Source: J061 sp003695725 [NCBI: Candidatus Schekmanbacteria bacterium] (GTDB lineage Bacteria > Schekmanbacteria > GWA2-38-11). From it: a stretch of 5,821 nt of DNA. The position numbers and the translations under genes are program-made. The stretch covers positions 1 to 5,821 of the forward strand of contig RFHX01000060.1 of the NCBI GenBank assembly GCA_003695725.1, in the 5' to 3' direction. The notes beneath the pieces were generated by a model. That model made no database searches. It worked only from the letters and a program-made list of their open reading frames with translations, and had not been told where the DNA came from. Every line of letters starts with the position of its first letter. The first letter of the stretch is position 1. Below, piece by piece: positions 1 to 5,818 of this stretch.

Positions 1-600
1 AATACAGTCTCTGGGGATCTTTCACTTGGATATTCATCGGGCAGTACAGGCACCTATACGCTTTCAGGCGGAACACTAAATGTCGGTGGTAAGATTATTA
101 ATGGCAGCGGCACGGGGACACTTAATATTGACGGCGGGACTCTTGTAGTCAATGGCGGAATAAGTGCTGATACTATCAATCTTGGCAGTGTATCAGGGTC
201 TGCTGGCAGTTTTAATTTAACGAGCGGGAGATCGATGTCAGCCACATATGAAAACATCGGCGATTATGGCGATGGGCAGTTGATCCAAAGTGGTGGGACA
301 AATACAGTCTCTGGGGATCTTTCACTTGGATATTCATCGGGAAGTACAGGCACCTATACGCTTTCAGGCGGAATGCTAAATGTAAACGGTAATATCATAA
401 ATGGCAATGGTACTGGATATCTAAATCTTGATGGAGGAAATTTGAATGTTGGCGGCAGCATAGATGTGGATTTCTTGAAAGTTGGATCGGCTGAGGGTGC
501 CAGTGGCAGCTATACATTAGAAGCAGGCAAGAGTATCAATGCCTTTGAAGAATATGTGGGGGCAGCCGGGAGCGGTACATTAATTCAAAATGGGGGTACA
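1..600 (+). repeat. Two tandem 300-bp (100-codon) repeat units with a near-identical 5' part
   Basis: Positions 1-300 and 301-600 align without gaps at a period of exactly 300 bases. The first 83 bases of each copy (1-83 and 301-383) differ at only three positions (42, 74 and 75 of the unit), while from base 84 on they diverge quickly, although the encoded pattern (NVxGxIINGxGTGxLNxDGG) stays recognisable. The sharp boundary suggests a recent copying event between repeat units, not uniform ageing. More units probably lie upstream, because the copy begins exactly at the window edge. Confidence 0.85.
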
Positions 601-2514
601 AATAATATTAACAATAAACTTGCTTTAGGTTGGGGAAGCAGCACAACTTCTGGAATCTATACCCTAAATGATGGAGCTTTGAATGTGCCGTGGGAAGTGA
701 TTGGAGATTGGAATACCGGAACATTCAACCAAACAGGCGGAACAAACAATGTCAGCGCTACGATTGATTTGGGATATGCAGGAGGCGGGATAGGTACATA
801 TAATTTGAGTGGCAATCAAAGTGTTGTTAATGCAGTTGAAGAAGTTTTTGGCAGATGGGGAGGTAGTGGCGTCTTTAATCAATATGACGGAAAGAATTTG
901 ATTGAGAACAATATGAATCTTGGTCTGGTTTATGGTTCCAGCGGTGTCTATAATCTTTTAAACGGGACTCTTGATGTAGGTGGAAATTTTATTGGCGGTG
1001 AAGGTTTAGAGCTTTTTGGTGGAGAAGAAATCATTGGTCAGGAAGGGAGCGGAAACTTTACCCAATCAGGCGGATCACACACGGTAGGAACTCTCTATAT
1101 TGGCTACAATTCAAATGGTAATGGGAATTACGACCTTCAAGGAGGCACTCTACTTGTCAATGATCAATATATTGGATATTCAGGAACAGGTAAATTCGTC
1201 CAATCAGGAGGAAACAATTCAGTCAACTATGACATTATCATAGGCGACAGTTCAGGCAGCAATGGGAGTTATGAGCTTCAGAATGGCAATCTCGCAATTG
1301 TTGGTATTGAATATATAGGAAATTCTGGCAGTGGAAACTTTCTCCAGAGTGGAGGATTAAATTCAGCAAACGTGATTTTTTTGGGTAATCAGTCAGGTGG
1401 GAGTGGAATTTATGAACTTCAGGGAGGTGAACTTTCTACTGATGAGGCATATATAGGGAATTTTGGTATAGCCCATTTTACACAAAGCGGAGGAACAAAT
1501 AATTTTGGCAATGATTTTTCTCTTGGTGTCAATTCAGGTAGTATTGGAACTTATGAGCTGCAGAATGGTATGCTTTCTGGTAATGATGAATTTGTAGGTG
1601 ATTCAGGAACAGGAAATTTTACTCAAACAGGAGGTATACACACTGTTAATATGCTTTCTGTAGGAAATCATATGAATAGTAATGGCACATATAATTTACA
1701 AACAGGTAATATCAATGCAGGCACTGAATTTGTCGGAAATTCTGGAAATGGCACTTTTACTCAACAAGGCGGAACGAATGAAATTTTAAATTATCTCGCC
1801 ATAGGCTTTGATTCTGGATCTTGCGGCAGTTATACTTTGCAAGGAGGTAATATTTCAGCAAATAATGAGTATATCGGATGGTCCGGAACAGGGGAGTTAA
1901 CCCAAAGTGACGGTACTAATGCGATTGCAAACACACTTGACATAGCTGTCAATAGCGGGAGTTCAGGCACTTACAATCTTCAAGGCGGCATATTAATGGC
2001 AGCTAACATTGTAAACAATGGCACATTCAATTTCACAGGTGGAGAACTTAATGTTGAAAATTTTACCGGTGATCTTGTAAACAATGGTGGAATACTCGCG
2101 CCGGGAAATTCTCCGGGAGTAACCAATATTTTTGGAGATTATACTCAGAACAGTACGGCATCATTGCTTATGGAATTGGGAGGAATAACTCCGCAAAGTG
2201 AATACGACGTAGTTAATGTAACCGGAATATTAACACTCGGTGGAACACTTAATATAATGCTTTATGGCGGTTTTACTCCTACGAAAGGTGACAGCTTCGA
2301 CATTCTCAACTGGGGCAGTATAGTAGGGAACTTTGATACCATCAATCTTCCTGAATTGCCAAGCAGTTTATATTGGGACACTTCACAACTTTATATAACT
2401 GGTGAAATATTTGCGCTTCAAACAGAGCCTGTTCCAGAACCATCTACATATTTGCTTTTGGGACTGGGAATCATTATTTTTCTATTGTTTAAAAAGACTT
2501 TGGCAAGTTCATAA
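1..2514 (+). CDS. Repeat-rich PEP-CTERM surface/exported protein, 5' end missing
   Basis: The frame is open from the first base of the window to the TAA at 2512-2514, giving 837 residues of a longer protein. The ATG at 235 is internal: the residues before it belong to the same repeat family as those after it. From the N-terminal side there are two 100-residue units (1-100, 101-200), then ten units of mostly 46-50 residues (one of 61) with a pattern like IGxSGxGxFTQSGGT followed by LGxxSGSxGTYxLQxG. A non-repeat domain (about 699-801) starts with APGNSPG and ends with WDTSQLYITG; this type of closing domain is common in bacterial beta-strand-repeat surface proteins. The last 27 residues are a PEP-CTERM tail. 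Glycine, asparagine and serine dominate and only one cysteine is visible, as expected of a parallel beta-solenoid outside the cytoplasm. Family knowledge says such proteins are processed by an exosortase and shown on or released from the surface. The exact role (adhesin, biofilm matrix) is unknown. The signal peptide would lie outside the window. Confidence 0.9.
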   Translation, partial: NTVSGDLSLGYSSGSTGTYTLSGGTLNVGGKIINGSGTGTLNIDGGTLVVNGGISADTINLGSVSGSAGSFNLTSGRSMSATYENIGDYGDGQLIQSGGTNTVSGDLSLGYSSGSTGTYTLSGGMLNVNGNIINGNGTGYLNLDGGNLNVGGSIDVDFLKVGSAEGASGSYTLEAGKSINAFEEYVGAAGSGTLIQNGGTNNINNKLALGWGSSTTSGIYTLNDGALNVPWEVIGDWNTGTFNQTGGTNNVSATIDLGYAGGGIGTYNLSGNQSVVNAVEEVFGRWGGSGVFNQYDGKNLIENNMNLGLVYGSSGVYNLLNGTLDVGGNFIGGEGLELFGGEEIIGQEGSGNFTQSGGSHTVGTLYIGYNSNGNGNYDLQGGTLLVNDQYIGYSGTGKFVQSGGNNSVNYDIIIGDSSGSNGSYELQNGNLAIVGIEYIGNSGSGNFLQSGGLNSANVIFLGNQSGGSGIYELQGGELSTDEAYIGNFGIAHFTQSGGTNNFGNDFSLGVNSGSIGTYELQNGMLSGNDEFVGDSGTGNFTQTGGIHTVNMLSVGNHMNSNGTYNLQTGNINAGTEFVGNSGNGTFTQQGGTNEILNYLAIGFDSGSCGSYTLQGGNISANNEYIGWSGTGELTQSDGTNAIANTLDIAVNSGSSGTYNLQGGILMAANIVNNGTFNFTGGELNVENFTGDLVNNGGILAPGNSPGVTNIFGDYTQNSTASLLMELGGITPQSEYDVVNVTGILTLGGTLNIMLYGGFTPTKGDSFDILNWGSIVGNFDTINLPELPSSLYWDTSQLYITGEIFALQTEPVPEPSTYLLLGLGIIIFLLFKKTLASS
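601..1968 (+). repeat. Array of degenerate 46-61-codon repeats in the surface protein
   Basis: Starting from the Asn or His that follows each QSGGT-like motif, units begin at 601, 745, 895, 1078, 1216, 1360, 1498, 1639 and 1777, with lengths of 48, 50, 61, 46, 48, 46, 47, 46 and 47 codons. A last unit begins at 1918 and fades after about 1968 into the C-terminal domain. Each has an LGxxSGSxGxY strand, an LQxGxL strand, an E(Y/F)(I/V)GxSGxG turn and an FTQSGG strand. They are conserved as protein pattern but not as DNA, so they are older than the 300-bp pair to the left. The 61-codon unit (895-1077) carries about 13 extra residues around GGEGLELFGGEE. Confidence 0.8.
2431..2511 (+). other. PEP-CTERM exosortase sorting signal
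   Basis: The protein ends with the canonical three-part signal: VPEPST (residues 811-816), a hydrophobic stretch of about 14 residues (YLLLGLGIIIFLLF), then a short basic end KKTLASS. In the known system an exosortase (EpsH/XrtA type) recognises the Pro-Glu-Pro motif and cleaves the tail at the inner membrane during export. The basic part here is two lysines instead of the more usual arginines. No exosortase gene is in the window. Confidence 0.93.
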
Positions 2515-2631
2515 AGAGCTTATCTATCTTCCTTACTAAAAAATGTTAGATTGGAATTTTTTTCTGATATTCACTAAACAAAGGTAAAGAGATTTTTTTA
2601 GGGGAATGATAAATATTTTCTCAATGACTAT

Positions 2632-2660
2632 TTGAGCAAATAAATTTAAACAGATTAAAG
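2632..2660 (+). promoter_or_regulatory. Weak candidate promoter upstream of the DUF3795 gene
   Basis: TTGAGC at 2632-2637 and TTAAAG at 2655-2660 are separated by 17 bases in an AT-rich stretch. Each hexamer matches the sigma-70 consensus only partly (4/6 and 3/6), so this is a suggestion. The rest of the gap 2515-2733 has no gene and no convincing terminator for the surface-protein gene. Confidence 0.2.
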
Positions 2661-2661
2661 T

Positions 2662-2696
2662 TTCAGAAAAATGAATAAGATGATATCGAATCTGAA
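2662..2696. repeat. Inverted repeat in the leader of the DUF3795 gene
   Basis: TTCAGA (2662-2667) and TCTGAA (2691-2696) form a perfect 6-bp inverted repeat around a 23-base spacer, with its right edge 37 bases before the start codon at 2734. The arms are short and the spacer is long, so it could be a weak operator or chance. Confidence 0.25.
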
Positions 2697-2733
2697 GGTA
2701 ATTTTGAGAAATTTATAAAAAGAGGACGAATAA

Positions 2734-3126
2734 ATGGAAAAAATAATCGGATACTGCGGCATTGATTGCGCAAAATGCAAAGCATACATAGCAACAGTGG
2801 AAGACAATGACGAATTGAGAAAGGAATATGCAAAAGAGCAATCCGAAAGATTCGGTGTAGAGGTTGATTATAGGACAATCAATTGCGACGGATGTCTTTC
2901 AATGGGAGAGCATCTTGGATACTGCAGTATTTGTGAAATAAGAAAATGCGGCATTGAAAGAAAGGTTGAAAATTGCGCTTTCTGCGAGGAATACATCTGT
3001 GATAAGCTTGATAGAGTTTATACCTTTATGCGCGATGTAATCGGAAAGAGAATAGGTAACGAAGCTGAAGCTAAAGTTGCTCTTGATGAAATAAGGAAGA
3101 AAATCCAAAAAGATTCAGAGCCCTAA
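2734..3126 (+). CDS. DUF3795 cysteine-rich protein
   Basis: This small soluble protein of 130 residues has no signal peptide or membrane segment. It carries eleven cysteines arranged as in DUF3795: CGIDCAKCKAY at the N-terminus (C8, C12, C15), CDGC (C51, C54), CSICEIRKC (C64, C67, C72) and NCAFCEEYIC (C81, C84, C89). The remaining 40 residues form a charged, probably helical tail. The cysteine pairs imply zinc or Fe-S binding, but the biochemical role of the family is not established. The start is supported by AGAGG at 2721-2725, eight bases before ATG; the next in-frame methionine (Met57) would lose five of the cysteines. It ends in TAA at 3124-3126, overlapping the last 4 bases of the convergent lyase gene. 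The length matches the family, so it appears intact. Family assignment rests on motif recall, not a search. Confidence 0.9.
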   Translation: MEKIIGYCGIDCAKCKAYIATVEDNDELRKEYAKEQSERFGVEVDYRTINCDGCLSMGEHLGYCSICEIRKCGIERKVENCAFCEEYICDKLDRVYTFMRDVIGKRIGNEAEAKVALDEIRKKIQKDSEP

Positions 3127-4532
3127 AACTTCTTTTTCTGCATTACTTTAATAATGGCATCTTCAGCTTTTCCCATTGCAAGAGAGAGGGAGCGGAGGTT
3201 TGATATTGTTTCTTCAATGGTTTTCCCTGCAATTCCGTCTGTAAAGGGCACTTCAATATTTTCCAGCGCAAGACAAGCACATTCATATGCAATTCCTGCC
3301 GCTTCCGCCACTTTCAGAGCACAGCTCATTTTTGCTCCATCACATATAACGCCTGAAAGCGTTGAAATCATATTTTTCATCGCCTTTTCAACCTGTGTGT
3401 CGTTTCCACCGAGGATTCTTGTAATTCCTGCAGCTGCGCCGATTCCACCTTTTGCAGATGAACCGCATAGAGGAGATAGTATTCCGATGAATTCTGTAAG
3501 ATAAGCAGTTATGAGGTGTCCAAGAGCAAGTGATTCAGCGAGCAATTTTTTATTGATTGTTCCTTGAGCTTCAGCGGCGGCAAAGATTGATAAAGTTACA
3601 AGTGCACCCATATTGCCTGACCCAGAACTGCTTGCTAATGTTATATTTTCTCCTGCCATCCTTGCATCAGATGCCGAAGCAACGAGACTCCTAATCCTTT
3701 TTATGCGTTCGGCTTTTGACCTGTTTTTCCCTTTTGTTTTTCCTATGATGGATTTTCCGATTCCTAATCCCACATTTTTGACCATTCCCAATTTTGATGC
3801 CTCAAGATTCAGATTCAAAGTTTCAAGCATAAATTCTCTGTCTTTGGCTGAAATATTTCGCGCCATTTTACATATCTCTGAAACTTTGAAGGATGAAAGA
3901 GGTCTCCCCTCAATAGTGAGATTTTCGCTGAATATTTCTTTTTTACCCTTGTCCTTTCCAGCACCTGCATATTTTTCATAGAGGACCTTTTTCCCTCTTT
4001 TGATGAAAATTACATTCTCGTGTGAAAATCTTATAAGTGTCTTTGTAATGACATTTTTGTTATCGATAGCAATATTTGCTGAAACTTCGATGTAAAGTTC
4101 ATCTATTCTGTGTTTGGGAAGAGAAATTTTGATTTTCTTTTCTGATACGAGCTTTTTGGCAAGCCCCAATTTTTTTGCGTCAACTTCTTTAAAAATGGTT
4201 AGCCCATTTTCAGGATTACAGAATATCCCAAGCGCAGAAGCGAGGGGGAGACCATATTCTCCCCCTGTGTTTGGAATTCCAACAGAAAGGGCATTTTTAT
4301 ATATCCTTCTGTCGACGGTTACTGATATATCGTTGATACTTTTATAAAGATTGTCAGGGGAATCTAAAAGATTGCCCTTTGACATTTGGGGCACATTCTT
4401 TGTATGAAGCCATTTTGGAATTTCCCAGTTTACAGCCCTTACAGAAAGTGCAACTGCAAGACCAACTGCCGCCGGCTCCGTACACCCTGTGGCAGGCACT
4501 ACTATTTTTCTCAAAAGCATTGAAACATTCAT
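3123..4532 (-). CDS. cyuA: L-cysteine desulfidase / L-serine dehydratase-alpha family Fe-S enzyme (UPF0597)
   Basis: Members of this family (E. coli CyuA/YhaM, archaeal cysteine desulfidase) break L-cysteine into pyruvate, ammonia and sulfide, or act on serine, using a [4Fe-4S] cluster in the cytoplasm. From the ATG, the protein is 469 residues. Visible motifs are GCTEP (Cys17), IPNTGGEYGLPLA (about 86-98), SASDARMAGE (287-296), SGSGNMGA (304-311), LCGSS (Cys356), GVICDGAKMSCALKV (Cys397, Cys404) and a C-terminal ISNLRSLS. The four cysteines correspond to family-conserved cluster or active-site positions. ATG at 4532 is chosen over the adjacent TTG at 4535 because AGG lies eight bases before ATG; an in-frame stop not far upstream excludes longer forms. 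Compared with my recollection of the E. coli protein, about 30 residues are inserted after the GCTEP helix (near 35-65). It follows the DUF134 gene on the same strand and overlaps DUF3795 tail to tail. Cysteine versus serine specificity cannot be told from sequence. Confidence 0.88.
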   Translation of the reverse strand: MNVSMLLRKIVVPATGCTEPAAVGLAVALSVRAVNWEIPKWLHTKNVPQMSKGNLLDSPDNLYKSINDISVTVDRRIYKNALSVGIPNTGGEYGLPLASALGIFCNPENGLTIFKEVDAKKLGLAKKLVSEKKIKISLPKHRIDELYIEVSANIAIDNKNVITKTLIRFSHENVIFIKRGKKVLYEKYAGAGKDKGKKEIFSENLTIEGRPLSSFKVSEICKMARNISAKDREFMLETLNLNLEASKLGMVKNVGLGIGKSIIGKTKGKNRSKAERIKRIRSLVASASDARMAGENITLASSSGSGNMGALVTLSIFAAAEAQGTINKKLLAESLALGHLITAYLTEFIGILSPLCGSSAKGGIGAAAGITRILGGNDTQVEKAMKNMISTLSGVICDGAKMSCALKVAEAAGIAYECACLALENIEVPFTDGIAGKTIEETISNLRSLSLAMGKAEDAIIKVMQKKKF

Positions 4533-4626
4533 CAAAGGGACCTGCCAATCTTTATAGTTGTGTATTTATTTTTTAGAAAAAGTGACACCGATTTCTCTTG
4601 AATGAAAATTTAAGTAAAAAAAATCT

Positions 4627-5106
4627 CTAATCGATATCAGCTCCTTTTTCTTTTCCGCAACAATTCCCTTTAATATGGGAATGATTCCCGTGGCATTTAT
4701 GTGAACTTACGACTTTAATGTCGGATTTACAACAGGCAGGGCATCCTTTCGGTTTACCCTCCGTGGAGATTTCTTCCCACTTGCATCCGCAATTTGAGCA
4801 TTCAAATCCTCTTTCAGACATTATATAATTTCCTCCTTCTATTCTCAATGCTTTGCCCTTGACAAGAGCATCAGCGATTTTTCTGTGTGCATTTGCAATA
4901 ATTCTTCCGAATGTTTGCCTTGATATATCCATTAATTTCGACGCTTCTTCTTGCGTCATTCCATCAAGGTCGGCATGATTTATTGCTTCAAACTCATCGA
5001 GTGTTAATACAACTTCGTCCAAATCAGTTGAAGAAATCCCGGTAGGCGTAAAAAGATTCGCCTCCGGGTATCTACAGATTACTCTATATTTTAAAGGTCT
5101 TGGCAT
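4627..5106 (-). CDS. DUF134 (UPF0251) DNA-binding protein with C-terminal zinc ribbon
   Basis: The 159-residue protein begins MPRPLKYRVICRYPE and continues with VVLTLDEFEAINHADLDGMT, QEEASKLMDISRQTFGRI and the LVKGKALRIEGG closing motif, all hallmarks of DUF134. Residues about 50-75 form a helix-turn-helix like sigma-70 region 4, so DNA binding is expected. The core of about 92 residues is followed by a tail of 67 residues with CSNC (C103, C106) and CPAC (C122, C125), which look like a zinc ribbon, and then a Cys/His-rich end (C138, H139, H142, H144, C149, C150). The family is a predicted regulator of unknown target. The start ATG has only a weak GTGGA eight bases upstream, but MPRP is the usual family N-terminus. 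The gene lies 94 bases before the lyase gene on the same strand and is divergent from the cold-shock gene. A role in sensing metal or sulfide is inference. Confidence 0.9.
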   Translation of the reverse strand: MPRPLKYRVICRYPEANLFTPTGISSTDLDEVVLTLDEFEAINHADLDGMTQEEASKLMDISRQTFGRIIANAHRKIADALVKGKALRIEGGNYIMSERGFECSNCGCKWEEISTEGKPKGCPACCKSDIKVVSSHKCHGNHSHIKGNCCGKEKGADID

Positions 5107-5127
5107 AATAAATATCCACTATTGTTT

Positions 5128-5141
5128 TGAGCATAAGCTCA
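5128..5141. repeat. Short hairpin/palindrome TGAGC-ATAA-GCTCA before DUF134
   Basis: A perfect 5-bp inverted repeat with a 4-base loop lies 21 bases upstream of the DUF134 start codon. It would fall in the 5' leader or near the transcription start of that gene and is a candidate operator site, for example for autoregulation. No experimental motif is known to me for this family. Confidence 0.35.
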
Positions 5142-5154
5142 TAACATATTTTAA

Positions 5155-5183
5155 TATTGATATGCAACCTTTTTTAATCAATA
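5155..5183. repeat. 7-bp inverted repeat TATTGAT/ATCAATA in the DUF134 promoter region
   Basis: TATTGAT (5155-5161) and ATCAATA (5177-5183) are perfect inverted copies separated by 15 bases. The spacing of 22 bases from arm to arm is about two helical turns, which would suit a dimeric regulator. The AT-rich background makes chance a real alternative. Confidence 0.3.
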
Positions 5184-5222
5184 ACTAAAAAATAAATCTT
5201 TTTTTAAGAATGATTAATTTAT

Positions 5223-5249
5223 TTGACAAACTGTGAATATAATTATAGA
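5223..5249 (+). promoter_or_regulatory. Sigma-70-type promoter of the cold-shock gene
   Basis: A perfect TTGACA at 5223-5228 is followed 15 bases later by TATAGA at 5244-5249. The spacer is shorter than the usual 17, and a TATAAT at 5238-5243 is too close to pair with it. The expected transcript start near 5256 gives a leader of about 150 nt before the ATG at 5406, in the range known for cold-shock genes of the cspA type. Confidence 0.55.
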
Positions 5250-5357
5250 TGTTTATAAGCTGAGCCAAGTTTATCGGCGAATGTAAAGTTGTTGGAAAGT
5301 TGGAATCTTTTTTCTGTTTCTGTTTTTCCTCGATTTTGCAGGAGATGGTAGGTTGGT

Positions 5358-5398
5358 AGAGGCGGCTATATTGCCTTTAAAAACTAAAGAAAGGAGGG
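5358..5398 (+). promoter_or_regulatory. Leader hairpin and strong Shine-Dalgarno of the cold-shock gene
   Basis: AGAGGC (5358-5363) can pair with GCCTTT (5373-5378, one G-U pair) around a 9-base loop, directly upstream of an almost perfect ribosome site AAGGAGGG at 5391-5398. AGGAGG ends eight bases before ATG. The hairpin leaves the ribosome site open; any temperature-dependent refolding of the long leader is only a possibility. Confidence 0.5.
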
Positions 5399-5405
5399 AA
5401 AACAG

Positions 5406-5606
5406 ATGATTCACGGAACAGTAAAATGGTTCAATGACAGCAAGGGATATGGCTTCATTTCGCGGGAAGATGGAAATGATGTCTTCGTCCATTTCAAATC
5501 CATAATTGCTGACGGCTTCAAATCATTGAATGAAGGCGACAGAGTTGAATTTGAAATTCAGGATGGTCCGAAAGGTCCCAGTGCAGTAAATGTAAGGAAG
5601 ATGTAA
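5406..5606 (+). CDS. Cold-shock domain protein (CspA family)
   Basis: This is a complete single cold-shock domain of 66 residues, the usual size of the family. It binds single-stranded RNA or DNA and acts as an RNA chaperone in the cytoplasm. [15 protein letters not shown] holds the conserved tryptophan and RNP1 (KGYGFI, residues 13-18), and DVFVHF (25-30) is RNP2; the end [10 protein letters not shown] is the standard last strand. The start is fixed by the strong AAGGAGGG eight bases upstream. The gene is a single transcription unit with its own promoter and long leader on the left and an intrinsic terminator on the right. Whether it is cold-induced or constitutive cannot be told from the coding sequence; the long leader favours post-transcriptional control. 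Nothing appears broken or unusual. Confidence 0.97.
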   Translation: MIHGTVKWFNDSKGYGFISREDGNDVFVHFKSIIADGFKSLNEGDRVEFEIQDGPKGPSAVNVRKM

Positions 5607-5631
5607 TATATATCTTAATTACGAAAATCAG

Positions 5632-5668
5632 GAGGCAGAAGCTGAAATAGCATCTGCCTCTTTTATTT
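5632..5668 (+). terminator. Rho-independent terminator after the cold-shock gene
   Basis: GAGGCAGA (5632-5639) pairs perfectly with TCTGCCTC (5653-5660). After one A-A mismatch the stem continues with GCT/AGC (5641-5643, 5649-5651) around the loop GAAAT, and the T-rich run TTTTATTT follows. It lies 25 bases after the stop codon and separates this unit from the tRNA gene. Confidence 0.92.
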
Positions 5669-5702
5669 GCAATATCTTGACTGTTCGCCTCAAAATAACA
5701 TC

Positions 5703-5729
5703 TTGACATCAGCAATATTAAGATATAAA
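5703..5729 (+). promoter_or_regulatory. Promoter of the tRNA-Asn gene
   Basis: TTGACA (5703-5708) and TATAAA (5724-5729) are separated by 15 bases. The predicted transcript start would be about 10 bases before the tRNA. The -35 is a perfect consensus and the arrangement is the same as in front of the cold-shock gene. Confidence 0.6.
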
Positions 5730-5745
5730 AAATCCAAAATTTTGT

Positions 5746-5818
<73 letters not shown>

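Larger units (their letters stand above)
5107..5222. promoter_or_regulatory. AT-rich divergent control region between DUF134 and the cold-shock gene
   Basis: No gene fits here. On the minus strand a loose promoter for DUF134 may lie around 5142-5170 (TTGCAT, 15 bases, TGTTAT), but the match is poor. Two inverted repeats flank it: TGAGC/GCTCA at 5128-5141 with loop ATAA, and TATTGAT/ATCAATA at 5155-5183. The tracts of A and T at about 5169-5222 sit just upstream of the TTGACA of the cold-shock promoter and could act as an UP element. Confidence 0.4.

Noticed and set aside
1-600. CRISPR-like or transposon-like appearance of the 300-bp repeat
   Set aside because: The repeat keeps a single open reading frame, its period is exactly 100 codons, and the encoded pattern continues into the shorter units, so it is a protein repeat.
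664-882. Minus-strand open frame inside the surface protein
   Set aside because: It lies fully within a well-supported coding region and has no recognisable domain; it is a frame shadow.
2671-2718. 15-codon open frame before DUF3795
   Set aside because: There is no ribosome site, no recognisable peptide, and it is too short to stand out from chance in AT-rich DNA.
4533-4535. TTG as start of the lyase
   Set aside because: The next codon is ATG with a better distance (eight bases) to AGG; TTG would leave only five.
3154-4576. Plus-strand open frames opposite the lyase gene (3154-3504, 3613-3981, 4114-4347, 4379-4576)
   Set aside because: They are antisense to a gene with clear family motifs and look like random translations of its complement.
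4536-4626. Terminator or separate promoter between DUF134 and the lyase
   Set aside because: Only T-rich stretches and very short stems are visible and no good -35/-10 pair; not enough to call either.
5238-5243. Perfect TATAAT as -10 of the cold-shock promoter
   Set aside because: It is only nine bases from TTGACA, and no acceptable -35 lies 16-18 bases upstream of it.
5256-5405. Known riboswitch in the cold-shock leader
   Set aside because: I saw no conserved core of a known riboswitch class; the leader is better explained as a csp-type untranslated region.
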